Assembly: GCA_000433515.1 (NCBI GenBank)
Contig: FR891138.1
Coordinates: forward strand, 4,221-15,833
From: Candidatus Colimorpha enterica
GTDB lineage: Bacteria; Bacillota; Clostridia; Oscillospirales; CAG-272
Reading direction: 5' to 3'
DNA: 11,613 bases
Shown here piece by piece: positions 1-6,983 of the stretch; the stretch's first letter is position 1, and every line of letters begins with the position of its first letter. The position numbers were made by a program, and so were the translations under genes. Below the pieces are notes generated by a model. It was not told the DNA's origin, ran no database searches, and saw only the letters and a program-made list of their open reading frames with translations.

Positions 1-148
1 CACCTGTCTCGCTGCGGCTCGTGTCAGTAGCAGTTCCGCTTGCGGAACTGCGGGTCTTGGTTCCCACTGGGAACCAATTCAATACCGCGCCCCTGCTTCG
101 CAGCCCTCGGAGGGGAAGGCTCACTGTCGGCAAAATCAAAATCCGACA
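1..148. repeat. Palindrome-rich intergenic repeat cluster
   Basis: This non-coding stretch downstream of the FkbM gene holds five consecutive dyads: a perfect 9-bp stem with a 2-base loop at 31-50 (CAGTTCCGC/GCGGAACTG), a perfect 10-bp stem with a 1-base loop at 57-77 (TTGGTTCCCA/TGGGAACCAA), CTGC/GCAG at 93-103, CCCT/AGGG at 104-114, and TGTCGG/CCGACA at 125-148 with a 12-base AT-rich loop. The last ends directly at the stop codon of the minus-strand gene, so it could help end that transcript, but no U-tract follows it. Chained short perfect palindromes in a gene-end position suggest a REP- or MITE-like intergenic element; similar GC-rich CCTCCGAGGGG-type blocks recur between genes in gut Clostridia, from memory and not tested here. 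The left edge is unknown because the window begins here. Confidence 0.55.
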
Positions 149-1195
149 CTATCTGACAGTACACACAAGATCCACATCCCACCCCGGAACGGAAGGCGCT
201 TTTCTCAAAAACATCCTGTAATCCGGATTGATCCCATGAATTTTCATCGGAATGTCAAATATATCCCGACTGCGGTGATAAACGGCGATCTTAAGGTCAG
301 GGGAGTGGGACATTGCCTCGCGGCAGCCGTCGATCGCCTCGTTCTCCGCACCCTCGACGTCGATTTTTATGTAGTCCGGGATCCTGCCGCAGAGGAAGGA
401 ATCTGCCGGTGCGGCGGCGATCTCGACAGTTTTTCCGCCGCCTGTGCGGTGAATGCCTCTGCCGCCGCCCTTTGTGAAGGTGAGGACATCACGCCTGTTC
501 CATGCTGCGGCAAGGTGAGGCTCGATCTTCCCGGTCAGCTCCGACGACACCGCCAGCTTTGCAAAATTCCGCGGGTCGGGCTCAAGTGCTATGACGGTTT
601 CAAGCGACGGGGCAAAGGCGATAAGCTCCCTTGCCGTGTCACCGGTGTACGCGCCGAGGTCAAGGGCTGTCCGATAACCTTCGGGCTTAAGTATATCTGT
701 CATTATCTCCGCCGTCCCGGTTCCGTGATTTTTGAGATATCCGATTTTTCCGGTAAGACGGTAGTTTATCACGTCGTCGTAGACCGCAAGCGATTCGCTG
801 TCGGAGAAAAGCTCTCTTGCCGCTTCGATTTTTTCACGGTTTTTCTCAAAAAAGTCCGCGTCGAAAAGCTCCTCCCCGGCGACAGGCACGTCGGGAGCGT
901 AAAGCTCGTGCCTGCCGTCAAGCTGATAAAACCGCTCCACTACCTCCTGCCGGTCAGAGCCGAACGCAAGGACGATTATAAAATCCCCGCCGTATTTTTT
1001 CAGGACATCGGTATATGAGACAACCGGTATCCCGTGAAAGGTGCGCGAGCGGACAAATCCGTCGCTTGCGAATATTGCGGAGACCGTTATCCCCAGTCTG
1101 TCGAAAACCGAAAATATCCTGTCCGCACCGTTTCCCGTACCGTACATGACTATCGGGCGGTCGATGCCTCTTAAATACTGCCATACGTCGGTCAT
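149..1195 (-). CDS. FkbM-family SAM-dependent methyltransferase with N-terminal Rossmann-like domain
   Basis: The predicted protein has 348 residues. Residues about 150-348 form a class I methyltransferase of the FkbM type: motif I LDLGAYTGD at 178-186 for S-adenosylmethionine binding, the acidic EPD at 205-207 at the end of strand 2, and the FkbM hallmark IKIDVEGAE at 276-284. FkbM enzymes usually O-methylate sugars or polyketides. Residues about 10-100 look like a separate Rossmann-like domain (IVMYGTGNGADRI at 15-27, then a HGIPVVS segment and a FIIVLAFGS strand), the kind seen in PglD-type sugar acyltransferases and in the C-terminal half of sugar C-methyltransferases, which hints at a nucleotide-sugar or glycan substrate. 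The ATG overlaps the stop of the upstream amidohydrolase by 4 bases (ATGA), so translation is probably coupled. It is the last gene of the minus-strand operon. The substrate cannot be told from sequence. Confidence 0.9.
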   Translation of the reverse strand: MTDVWQYLRGIDRPIVMYGTGNGADRIFSVFDRLGITVSAIFASDGFVRSRTFHGIPVVSYTDVLKKYGGDFIIVLAFGSDRQEVVERFYQLDGRHELYAPDVPVAGEELFDADFFEKNREKIEAARELFSDSESLAVYDDVINYRLTGKIGYLKNHGTGTAEIMTDILKPEGYRTALDLGAYTGDTARELIAFAPSLETVIALEPDPRNFAKLAVSSELTGKIEPHLAAAWNRRDVLTFTKGGGRGIHRTGGGKTVEIAAAPADSFLCGRIPDYIKIDVEGAENEAIDGCREAMSHSPDLKIAVYHRSRDIFDIPMKIHGINPDYRMFLRKAPSVPGWDVDLVCTVR

Positions 1196-2016
1196 TCCGG
1201 ACTCCCCGCTACAATGCGCATGAAGTTTTTATAAAGCACCGCATCCCGCACCTCCTCCGTCAGGTCAAGGCGCAGGAACTCGGCAAGCGATACGGCAGGG
1301 GTTATCGCCGGGTAGTCGCTTCCGAACATGACGCGGTCGGTGCCGCATTTTTCAATAAGGTATTTCCCGCGTTCCGGGGTCATGTCCCAGAGGGAGCTGG
1401 AGCAGTCGTAATACACGTTGCCGAACCGCCCGATAAGGCACTCCTCGGCTTTTTCCCACTCGCGGTAGCCGCCGAAATGAGCGGCAACGATCTTAAGAGC
1501 CGGGAAGCCCTCCGCGATCCTTGCGACACGCTCCGGGGAGGAGGCGTTTATCTGCTCCCTCGCGTCCCCGACGTGGAGCCACAGTATCATTTTCATCTCC
1601 TGCATTGCCTCATAAAGCGGCATAAGCTCCACGCAGTCAAGGTCAGAGCCCTGAAGGTCGGGGTGCAGCTTTATCCCGCGAAGCCCCAGCTTCCGGCAGT
1701 GCTCAAGCCCGGCGCGGAAATCCGGACAGTCCCGGTGCATCGACCCGAAGGCGAACGCCTCGAAGCCGTCGGCGCGTGCGGCTTCCGCCTGATGTGCCGC
1801 CGCTTCGTTTATCTTATCGACGTTTTTTGCCGAGGTCGCTACCGGGAGCAGGAGAAATCCGGTTATCCCGGCTTCTCTTTCGCACCGCTCAAGGTCGGAG
1901 AATGTCCCGCTCTCCGCGACGGTGAAGTTATAGAAATTCCCGAGGTTCTCCGCCGCCCGCGCTGCTATTGCATCGGGATAGGTGTGAGTATGGGAGTCGA
2001 TTATCTTTCTTTTCAT
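1192..2016 (-). CDS. Metal-dependent hydrolase, amidohydrolase (TIM-barrel) family
   Basis: The protein has 274 residues, normal length for the amidohydrolase_2 group. Visible metal-site and catalytic motifs are HTH at residues 9-11 at the end of the first barrel strand, GIKLHPD at 114-120 (Lys116, His118), LHVG with His148, AAHFGG with His180, and FGSDYP with Asp234, the aspartate that normally activates the metal-bound water. Members hydrolyse or decarboxylate small cyclic or amide substrates in the cytoplasm; the actual substrate is not predictable. No signal peptide is seen. Its ATG overlaps the stop of the upstream rRNA methyltransferase by one base (TGATG), and its own stop overlaps the FkbM start by four bases, so the three genes form a tightly coupled operon. 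Confidence 0.9.
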   Translation of the reverse strand: MKRKIIDSHTHTYPDAIAARAAENLGNFYNFTVAESGTFSDLERCEREAGITGFLLLPVATSAKNVDKINEAAAHQAEAARADGFEAFAFGSMHRDCPDFRAGLEHCRKLGLRGIKLHPDLQGSDLDCVELMPLYEAMQEMKMILWLHVGDAREQINASSPERVARIAEGFPALKIVAAHFGGYREWEKAEECLIGRFGNVYYDCSSSLWDMTPERGKYLIEKCGTDRVMFGSDYPAITPAVSLAEFLRLDLTEEVRDAVLYKNFMRIVAGSPE

Positions 2017-3242
2017 CAGACCACCTGAAATATGAAGAATTTGAGGTATTCCGTCTCCGGAACGTTCCAGAGGACCGGATGGTCGGGAGACTGCTGACGC
2101 GCCTCAATCTGCCTGAGCGACACCCCGGCATCCTCCGCCGCGTTGTGGAGCATTGTCTTGAAAAGCGTTTCTGTCATGAAATGAGAGCAGGAGCAGGTCG
2201 CAAGATAGCCGCCGCGCGGAAGGAGCTTCATAGCCTTCATGTTTATCTCCCTGTACCCGCGTATCGCGTCCTTTACCGTAGCGCGGCTCTTCGTGAATGC
2301 CGGCGGGTCAAGGATTATGAAGTCGTAATCGCATTTTCCGCTCCGCGCCATTTCGGTGAGCAGGTCGAAAACGTCGCGGCAGACAAACGACATCCTGTCG
2401 GTCAGCCCGTTTATCTCCGCGTTGCGCTTTGCCATTGCCACCGCGTCCTCCGAGATATCGACGGCGGTGACGTGCTCCGCACCTCCCATTACCGCGTTCA
2501 GCGCAAACGCACCGGTGTGAGTGAAGCAGTCGAGGACACGTTTTCCCTTAGCAATGCGTGCGGCGGCAAGGCGGTTGTATTTCTGGTCGAGGAAAAACCC
2601 GGTTTTCTGTCCGTTTATGTAATCGACCGCGTACTTTATGCCGTTCTCGCGTATGATGACCTCTCCGGGCGCATTATCCGCAAGCCCGTCGGCAGAGTAA
2701 AAGCCGGTGAAGCATGGCATACCCTCAAGCCCGCGTATCTTAACGTCGTTCCGCTCGTATACCGCGGTTATTGTCTCGCCCATCGAGCGCAGGCAGGACA
2801 CGATCGCCGGAATTATCACGTCCTTCCGTCTCTCGATACCGAGGGAAAGGCTCTGAACCGACAGAATGTCGCCGAAACGGTCAACCGTCAGTCCCGGAAA
2901 GAAGTCCGCTTCCCCAAATATCAGCCGGCAGCAGAGGAAATCCTCCCCCGGCATGACGGTTTTACGGTAATCTATCGCGTACCTCACGCGCCGCTTCCAG
3001 AATTCATCGTCAAAACGGTCGTTTGCGTTCCGCGATATCAGCCTTATTCTTATTTTCGAGAAGTCGTTTATGAACCCGGTGCCGAGATAACGCTCCTTTT
3101 TCGAGAAAACGTTCACAAGGTCGCCGTTTGAATATCCTCCCCTGACCTCCGTCACCTCGTCGGAGAATACCCACGGGTGCCCCCCGCGCAGCGCCTTCTC
3201 GCCTTTTTCGGTTATGTATGCTGAAGGAAAACTCTTTTCCAT
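2016..3242 (-). CDS. RlmI-like class I SAM-dependent 23S rRNA methyltransferase
   Basis: The product, 408 residues from the start chosen here, matches the RlmI/YccW layout: an N-terminal PUA RNA-binding domain (about 8-75, with the GGHPWVFSDE signature at 20-29), a central alpha/beta region, and a C-terminal Rossmann methyltransferase domain. Motifs include GQKTGFFLDQ at 211-220, SAM-binding LDCFTHTG at 237-244, an acidic VDIS at 261-264, LDPPAF at 311-316 (motif IV) and a CSCSH cluster at 350-354 that carries a cysteine expected of m5C enzymes. By homology it would make 5-methylcytosine in 23S rRNA. The start at 3242 is preceded by AAAGGA (3252-3257) at 9 bases; an in-frame GTG at 3287 lies inside the promoter spacer and cannot be used. 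First gene of the minus-strand operon. The exact rRNA position is inferred from the family only. Confidence 0.92.
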   Translation of the reverse strand: MEKSFPSAYITEKGEKALRGGHPWVFSDEVTEVRGGYSNGDLVNVFSKKERYLGTGFINDFSKIRIRLISRNANDRFDDEFWKRRVRYAIDYRKTVMPGEDFLCCRLIFGEADFFPGLTVDRFGDILSVQSLSLGIERRKDVIIPAIVSCLRSMGETITAVYERNDVKIRGLEGMPCFTGFYSADGLADNAPGEVIIRENGIKYAVDYINGQKTGFFLDQKYNRLAAARIAKGKRVLDCFTHTGAFALNAVMGGAEHVTAVDISEDAVAMAKRNAEINGLTDRMSFVCRDVFDLLTEMARSGKCDYDFIILDPPAFTKSRATVKDAIRGYREINMKAMKLLPRGGYLATCSCSHFMTETLFKTMLHNAAEDAGVSLRQIEARQQSPDHPVLWNVPETEYLKFFIFQVV

Positions 3243-3277
3243 GCCTGTCTGTCCTTTCGATGAGTCATCATCTGTAT

Positions 3278-3306
3278 ATTCTATCACAGAAGCGGGAAAA
3301 GGTCAA
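3278..3306 (-). promoter_or_regulatory. Sigma-A-type promoter of the minus-strand methyltransferase operon
   Basis: On the minus strand, TTGACC (3301-3306) and TAGAAT (3278-3283) are separated by exactly 17 bases. This gives a short leader of about 30 bases before the ATG at 3242 and supports that start. It lies back to back with the promoter of the AraC gene, with about 40 bases between the two -35 elements. Confidence 0.8.
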
Positions 3307-3344
3307 TAATTTGCGGGGGAAGAAATGAAAACCTCATACCGCTG

Positions 3345-3373
3345 TTGCAGCCGCGGGATTTTTGATGTATAAT
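3345..3373 (+). promoter_or_regulatory. Putative promoter of the AraC-family gene
   Basis: A perfect -10 TATAAT at 3368-3373 lies 17 bases after a weak -35 TTGCAG at 3345-3350. The weak -35 would suit a regulated or low-level promoter. Transcription from here gives a leader of about 110 bases that contains the inverted repeat and GC-rich hairpin listed separately. Confidence 0.65.
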
Positions 3374-3411
3374 ACTGCTTGTATACCCCGAAATAATTAT
3401 CAGTTCAAAAG

Positions 3412-3476
3412 TTCTTGAAGATCCTTAAGGAACTTCTTTCAAGAAGTTCCTTAAGCGGGTCCGGGCGGAGCCCGGA
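3412..3476 (+). repeat. Strong inverted repeats in the leader of the AraC-family gene
   Basis: CTTAAGGAACTTCTT (3424-3438) and AAGAAGTTCCTTAAG (3441-3455) form a perfect 15-bp stem with a 2-base loop. A second hairpin follows, TCCGGGC/GCCCGGA (3460-3476) with a 3-base loop and an A-run. An upstream segment TTCTTGAAGA (3412-3421) can pair with 3435-3445, with one bulged base, which would exclude the 15-bp hairpin, so two alternative folds exist. Neither hairpin has a U-tract on the plus strand, so it is not a standard terminator. It may be an inserted palindromic repeat, an mRNA-stabilising or attenuating leader, or a protein-binding site; the similarity to repeats recurring in clostridial intergenic DNA is recollection, not tested. 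Confidence 0.6.
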
Positions 3477-3494
3477 AAAAAATAAGGAGTTACT

Positions 3495-4328
3495 ATGATC
3501 GAAATAGTGTCGCTGCGCCATGAATGGCCGGAAAAAGCCGGATTTTTTATCGACCGTCCGGTCGGATATCCCAAGTATACCTTTCTTCACTTCAATAACA
3601 GCGTTGAGATACTTGTCGACGGGGCTATGGTTACAACCGAACCGCACGCCTGCATAATCTATAATATCGGCACACCGCAGTATTTTATCAGCCCTATGCC
3701 GCTGACACATGACTGGATGCATTTCGGAGGCGAGGCTGCACCGCTGTTTGCCGCGTACGGGCTGGCTGTCGATACGCTTTACTATCCCTCAAGCCCGGCA
3801 TTCATAACCGATATTATTTCCGAGATGGAGAACGAATACTTTTCGCATCACCCGCAGTGGGAGCAGCTTCTTTCGCTCAAGACCGAGGAGCTGTTTCTGA
3901 AACTGTCCCGCGCTTGCCGGAAAAAGTTTGTCATATCGGTGAATTCGTCAACAGAGGGGCGGTTTTATAACCTGAGAAACACTATCTTCTCCGACCTGTC
4001 GCACCAGTGGACTATCGGAGAGATGGCATCAATGGTCGGACTCAGCGAATCGAGGTTTGCCGGTCTGTACAAGAACTTTTACGGCATTTCCCCGATAAAC
4101 GACCTGATCCGCGCAAGGGTGAACGCCGCGGTCAATGCACTTGAGAATACCGGAAAATCGATAAGCGAAATAGCCGAGTCGCTCGGATACAACAACCTCC
4201 CGCATTTTATCAGACAGTTTCACGGTATCGTCGGTATGTCTCCCGCGTCGTACCGGAAGGATCAGCATGACAAGAGAAGAATGCAGCTGACCGACCTCAA
4301 CCGCACGGTTCCGAAGGATATCAGGTAA
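3495..4328 (+). CDS. AraC-family transcriptional regulator
   Basis: The protein has 277 residues, the usual length for the family. The N-terminal part (about 15-90) looks like a cupin-type ligand-sensing domain. The C-terminal part (about 160-258) is the double helix-turn-helix DNA-binding domain: the first HTH at about 172-195 (TIGEMASMVGLSESRFAGLY) and the second at about 222-245 (ISEIAESLGYNNLPHFIRQF), followed by the family signature ending GMSPASYRK. AAGGAG at 3484-3489 sits 5 bases before the ATG. Regulators of this type in Clostridia often switch on neighbouring sugar-use genes when a sugar binds the cupin domain. Here the gene lies just upstream of a solute-binding lipoprotein and glycosidase operon, the natural target, but this is inference. 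A terminator follows, so it is transcribed separately. The last 20 or so residues are a basic extension past the domain. Confidence 0.93.
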   Translation: MIEIVSLRHEWPEKAGFFIDRPVGYPKYTFLHFNNSVEILVDGAMVTTEPHACIIYNIGTPQYFISPMPLTHDWMHFGGEAAPLFAAYGLAVDTLYYPSSPAFITDIISEMENEYFSHHPQWEQLLSLKTEELFLKLSRACRKKFVISVNSSTEGRFYNLRNTIFSDLSHQWTIGEMASMVGLSESRFAGLYKNFYGISPINDLIRARVNAAVNALENTGKSISEIAESLGYNNLPHFIRQFHGIVGMSPASYRKDQHDKRRMQLTDLNRTVPKDIR

Positions 4329-4348
4329 TGCGGGAATACGACAACGCG

Positions 4349-4386
4349 AAAACAGCCTTCCGGACTTATTTTCGGGAGGCTGTTTT
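4349..4386 (+). terminator. Rho-independent terminator after the AraC-family gene
   Basis: AAAACAGCCT (4349-4358) pairs perfectly with AGGCTGTTTT (4377-4386), and the stem extends inward by three more pairs including one G-U. The T-run closes the 3' arm. The A-run on the 5' arm means it could also work on the minus strand, though no minus-strand gene needs it here. Confidence 0.8.
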
Positions 4387-4433
4387 ACGCTCTGCCGGCA
4401 TCTTGACAGTAGAATAAATCAAAAAAATCAGTA

Positions 4434-4442
4434 TGTTATACT
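4434..4442 (+). promoter_or_regulatory. Candidate extended -10 promoter of the surface-protein operon
   Basis: TGTTATACT reads as an extended -10 element (TG, one base, TATACT). No good -35 sits 17 bases upstream; a perfect TTGACA at 4403-4408 is 28 bases away, too far to pair with it in standard geometry. A poor -35 fits activator-dependent transcription, for example by the adjacent AraC-type protein, but that is inference. The resulting leader to the ATG at 4616 would be about 165 bases, is AT-rich, and shows no riboswitch I recognise. Confidence 0.4.
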
Positions 4443-4615
4443 ATCGACAAACGCGGGATTTTGTTTTATCATATATTTGTAAACAATGGTTGACGCGCGG
4501 ATAATAACGCCGGACTTCTTATTGATACTTCACAAATTTTTCTTGCAAACATAAAAAGCGGCACTGTATCGGCGGAGTCTTTGTGATTCCGGGACGGCTG
4601 CCGGGAAAGGGTTTT

Positions 4616-6091
4616 ATGAAAACAGTAAAAATCATATCGCTGCTTCTGGCGCTGCTTATCACGGCGGCGGCTGCCGTGTCGTGCCGGGACAATACGCGGA
4701 AGGACGCCCCCACCGGAAAGAGCAGCGGAGATACCGGAAGCGGCGATGACGGAGCCGGTTATCTTCCCGATGCCGATTACGGCGGGTACAGATTCCGCAT
4801 ACTGTCGATCGCAAACGAGAACAGCGGGATATATACCGGGTTCGATTCCGAGGCTGATACGACCGACCTCGTCCTTGCGGCGCAGTACAAAAGAAACAGG
4901 AAAATAGAATCGCGGTACAATATCGTGTTTTCCGAGGACGACGTGACCGGGTGGGAAGAGCTTTCGTCAACATTTGTGAACTATGTCTCCTCCGTCAGCG
5001 ACGAGTATGAGCTGAATATGCTGATACAGCGCGAGGCATTTGCCTACGGAGTTGACGGGTACATAACAAGAACCGATAAGCTTCGCTACTGCGATACGAC
5101 GCAGCCGTGGTATGTCCAGGACGTGAACAGGGCGCTGACGGTAAACGGCATTCAGTTCTTCTCGTACAGCTCCGAGTGTCTGAATATGTTCGCGCAGACG
5201 AACTGCACGGTTTTCAATAAGAGGATCGCCGGAGACAACGGCGTTGAGGATCCGTATGAGCTTGTAAAAGCCGGGACATGGACGCTTGATAAAATGCTCT
5301 CTTCCGCCAAGGCGGTCACAAGGGATCTCAATGCAGACGGCGTTTTCAACGATTACGACCAGCTCGGCATAGTCGGAGAGAGCGACATGATCTATCCGTC
5401 GCTCTGGATCGGCGCGGGCTATTTGACGGTTGAAAAGGACGGCGACGACTATCCGGTCTATACCGCACCTTCCAACGAGGGCTTCATTGATTTTCTCACC
5501 CTTATCGGCGGATATTTCAACGAGGACAGGGTCATATACGATACGCAGTACCGCCCGACGGAACAGTATTTCGGTCACGGCACCTTCCGCGACGAGGCGA
5601 CAGCGGTATTCAGAAGCGGCAGTGCGCTTTACAGAGTTGCGATAATCAACGAGCTTACCGTTCTCGGCGACATGACAGATGATTTCGGAATAGTGCCGAA
5701 TCCGAAGCTGAACGAGGAGCAGGACGGATATCACTCCCGCGTGATCGACGGCTGGCTTTACGTCGTTCCCAACACAAACACCCGTCTTGATATGACATCG
5801 GTGATTCTTGAGGCGCTTGCGATTGAGAGCAGGAATTATGTTTTTGACGCATATTACGAGCAGTCCCTCAAAAACCGCTATACCAACGACCCGAATGCCA
5901 AGGAAATGCTTGACCTGATAAGCAGCACCCGCACGATCGACCTCGGCGATACGGTCTGGCAGGCGGATATCAGAAACAAGATTCAGGATGCCGTATGGAA
6001 AAAGGATCTTGCATTCAATTCGGCTCTTTCGTCGATAAAATCGTATGTCGATCTTATGATCGGAATTTATCTTGACGAGCTTGCAAAATAA
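4616..6091 (+). CDS. Extracellular solute-binding lipoprotein (ABC transporter family 1-like)
   Basis: The predicted lipoprotein has 491 residues. Residues 1-22 are a signal peptide, and VSC at 21-23 fits a lipobox with Cys23 as the lipidated residue. A Ser/Gly/Asp linker (about 24-50) follows, then a long solute-binding fold opening with DYGGYRFRIL and the QYKRNRKIESRYNI segment typical of clostridial sugar-binding proteins. AGTWTLDKM near 219-227 is another family hallmark. D237-x-N239-x-D241-G-x5-D248 looks like a calcium-binding loop, common in this group. Such proteins capture oligosaccharides outside the membrane and hand them to an ABC permease, but no permease or ATPase gene is present here. 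The ATG at 4616 follows AAAGG; a GTG at 4583 with GGAG upstream is possible but would add 11 residues before the signal peptide. First gene of the plus-strand operon. The ligand is unknown. Confidence 0.85.
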   Translation: MKTVKIISLLLALLITAAAAVSCRDNTRKDAPTGKSSGDTGSGDDGAGYLPDADYGGYRFRILSIANENSGIYTGFDSEADTTDLVLAAQYKRNRKIESRYNIVFSEDDVTGWEELSSTFVNYVSSVSDEYELNMLIQREAFAYGVDGYITRTDKLRYCDTTQPWYVQDVNRALTVNGIQFFSYSSECLNMFAQTNCTVFNKRIAGDNGVEDPYELVKAGTWTLDKMLSSAKAVTRDLNADGVFNDYDQLGIVGESDMIYPSLWIGAGYLTVEKDGDDYPVYTAPSNEGFIDFLTLIGGYFNEDRVIYDTQYRPTEQYFGHGTFRDEATAVFRSGSALYRVAIINELTVLGDMTDDFGIVPNPKLNEEQDGYHSRVIDGWLYVVPNTNTRLDMTSVILEALAIESRNYVFDAYYEQSLKNRYTNDPNAKEMLDLISSTRTIDLGDTVWQADIRNKIQDAVWKKDLAFNSALSSIKSYVDLMIGIYLDELAK

Positions 6092-6143
6092 ACCGAACCG
6101 GAACACTGCCCGAAAGGGTAAAGATACAAAGGAGTATACTATC

Positions 6144-6983
6144 ATGAAAAAGACAAAGAGTGTTTTCGCTGTTATTGCCGCGGTACTGATGCTTGCATTC
6201 TGCTTCCCGGCAGCTGCCGGTGCGGAGGGCGACGAGGTTTCGTTTTATGAGGTCGAGATACGTTCGCCCAAGACGCTTTACATGAACTTCACCGTGAAAA
6301 TGGACAACGTGTTCGATCCGGAGTCCAAGAGAACGGAGGACATGGGAATGGTCGGGTTCTACTATTATGCCGCCATCCGCATCGTCAACAACACGACCGA
6401 CTGGGAGCTTCAGTACATGGGAGACGTTCCGATCCAGTGGGGCGGCTACTGCGACTATCCTCTCGGCTTCGCGATGGGCGAAACGATGTCGTGGACAATG
6501 ACAGATACAACGCTTTCCTGTCAGACGATCGAGGATATTTTCAAGCTCGTCCGTCCCGGCGGGGCATTCGAGGGCTGCGTCGTTGCCTTCTGCATTGAGG
6601 AGTGCGGAACCGTTACTGCCGGAAACGGTTATGTCGATTCGCTTTTCGATCAAACGGATTTCTCAAAGAAGCTGTATGCCAACAAGCCCGCAAAGGAAGG
6701 CATCCTTGACGGCGCGTATGTCGAGATGACCGACACCTTCGTTTCCGACGATACTTCTGCCGAACCGGAGAGTTCATCCGATGATACTTCCGGAACAAAG
6801 GCTGATACCGATGAGACAAAGAACACATCGGCAGCTTCCGGCAACATCTCCGCGGATGCTTCCGATACCGGAAAAACGCCTGCCGGATCGGAAAACGGCA
6901 ATACGTGGATCTATATCGCAGCCGCGGTGATAGTCATAGCCGGCATTGCCGCAGCGGTCATCATCGTCAGAAAGAAAAAATGA
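6144..6983 (+). CDS. Membrane-anchored surface protein with unrecognised extracellular domain (paralogue A)
   Basis: I do not recognise a named family. The 279-residue protein has a signal peptide (about 1-27, MKKTKSVFAV then a hydrophobic run ending AAAGA), an extracellular domain (about 32-195), an acidic Ser/Thr/Asp-rich linker (about 200-252, with SDDTS twice) and one C-terminal transmembrane helix (254-275) with an RKKK stop-transfer tail. It should therefore sit on the cell surface, tethered by its C-terminus. The domain aligns by eye with the next gene: YYYAAIRIVNN...WELQYMGDVPIQWGG here against PYIALRVVDA...RLQYAGGTVPLQYRG there, and later KKLYAN...LDGAYVE against TKLSAN...WDGQYCE. 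It has five cysteines in the mature region. AAAGGAG (6128-6134) lies 9 bases before the ATG. It lies 52 bases after the solute-binding protein gene, so it is probably co-transcribed. A glycan-binding role is a guess from context. Confidence 0.8.
   Translation: MKKTKSVFAVIAAVLMLAFCFPAAAGAEGDEVSFYEVEIRSPKTLYMNFTVKMDNVFDPESKRTEDMGMVGFYYYAAIRIVNNTTDWELQYMGDVPIQWGGYCDYPLGFAMGETMSWTMTDTTLSCQTIEDIFKLVRPGGAFEGCVVAFCIEECGTVTAGNGYVDSLFDQTDFSKKLYANKPAKEGILDGAYVEMTDTFVSDDTSAEPESSSDDTSGTKADTDETKNTSAASGNISADASDTGKTPAGSENGNTWIYIAAAVIVIAGIAAAVIIVRKKK

Noticed and set aside
21..221. Small plus-strand open frame of 66 codons
   Set aside because: It crosses the palindromic repeat cluster and runs into the 3' end of the FkbM gene on the other strand; no ribosome binding site.
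1968..3131. Long plus-strand open frame of 387 codons
   Set aside because: It lies antisense to the rRNA methyltransferase, whose motifs are unmistakable; the frame has no recognisable domain and no ribosome binding site. It is a shadow of codon bias.
3460..3480. GC-rich hairpin followed by an A-run as a terminator
   Set aside because: On the plus strand the run is A, not T, and it precedes a gene; on the minus strand the T-run would come before the hairpin. Neither orientation makes a standard terminator.
4403..4442. TTGACA (4403-4408) paired with TATACT (4437-4442) as one promoter
   Set aside because: The spacing is 28 bases, far beyond the 16-19 that sigma-A promoters allow. Only the extended -10 was kept, with low confidence.
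4443..4615. Riboswitch or structured leader RNA
   Set aside because: No known riboswitch core or strong hairpin could be recognised in this AT-rich stretch.
4967..6145. Long minus-strand open frame of 392 codons
   Set aside because: It is antisense to the solute-binding lipoprotein, which has a signal peptide and family motifs. No promoter or ribosome binding site supports the minus frame.
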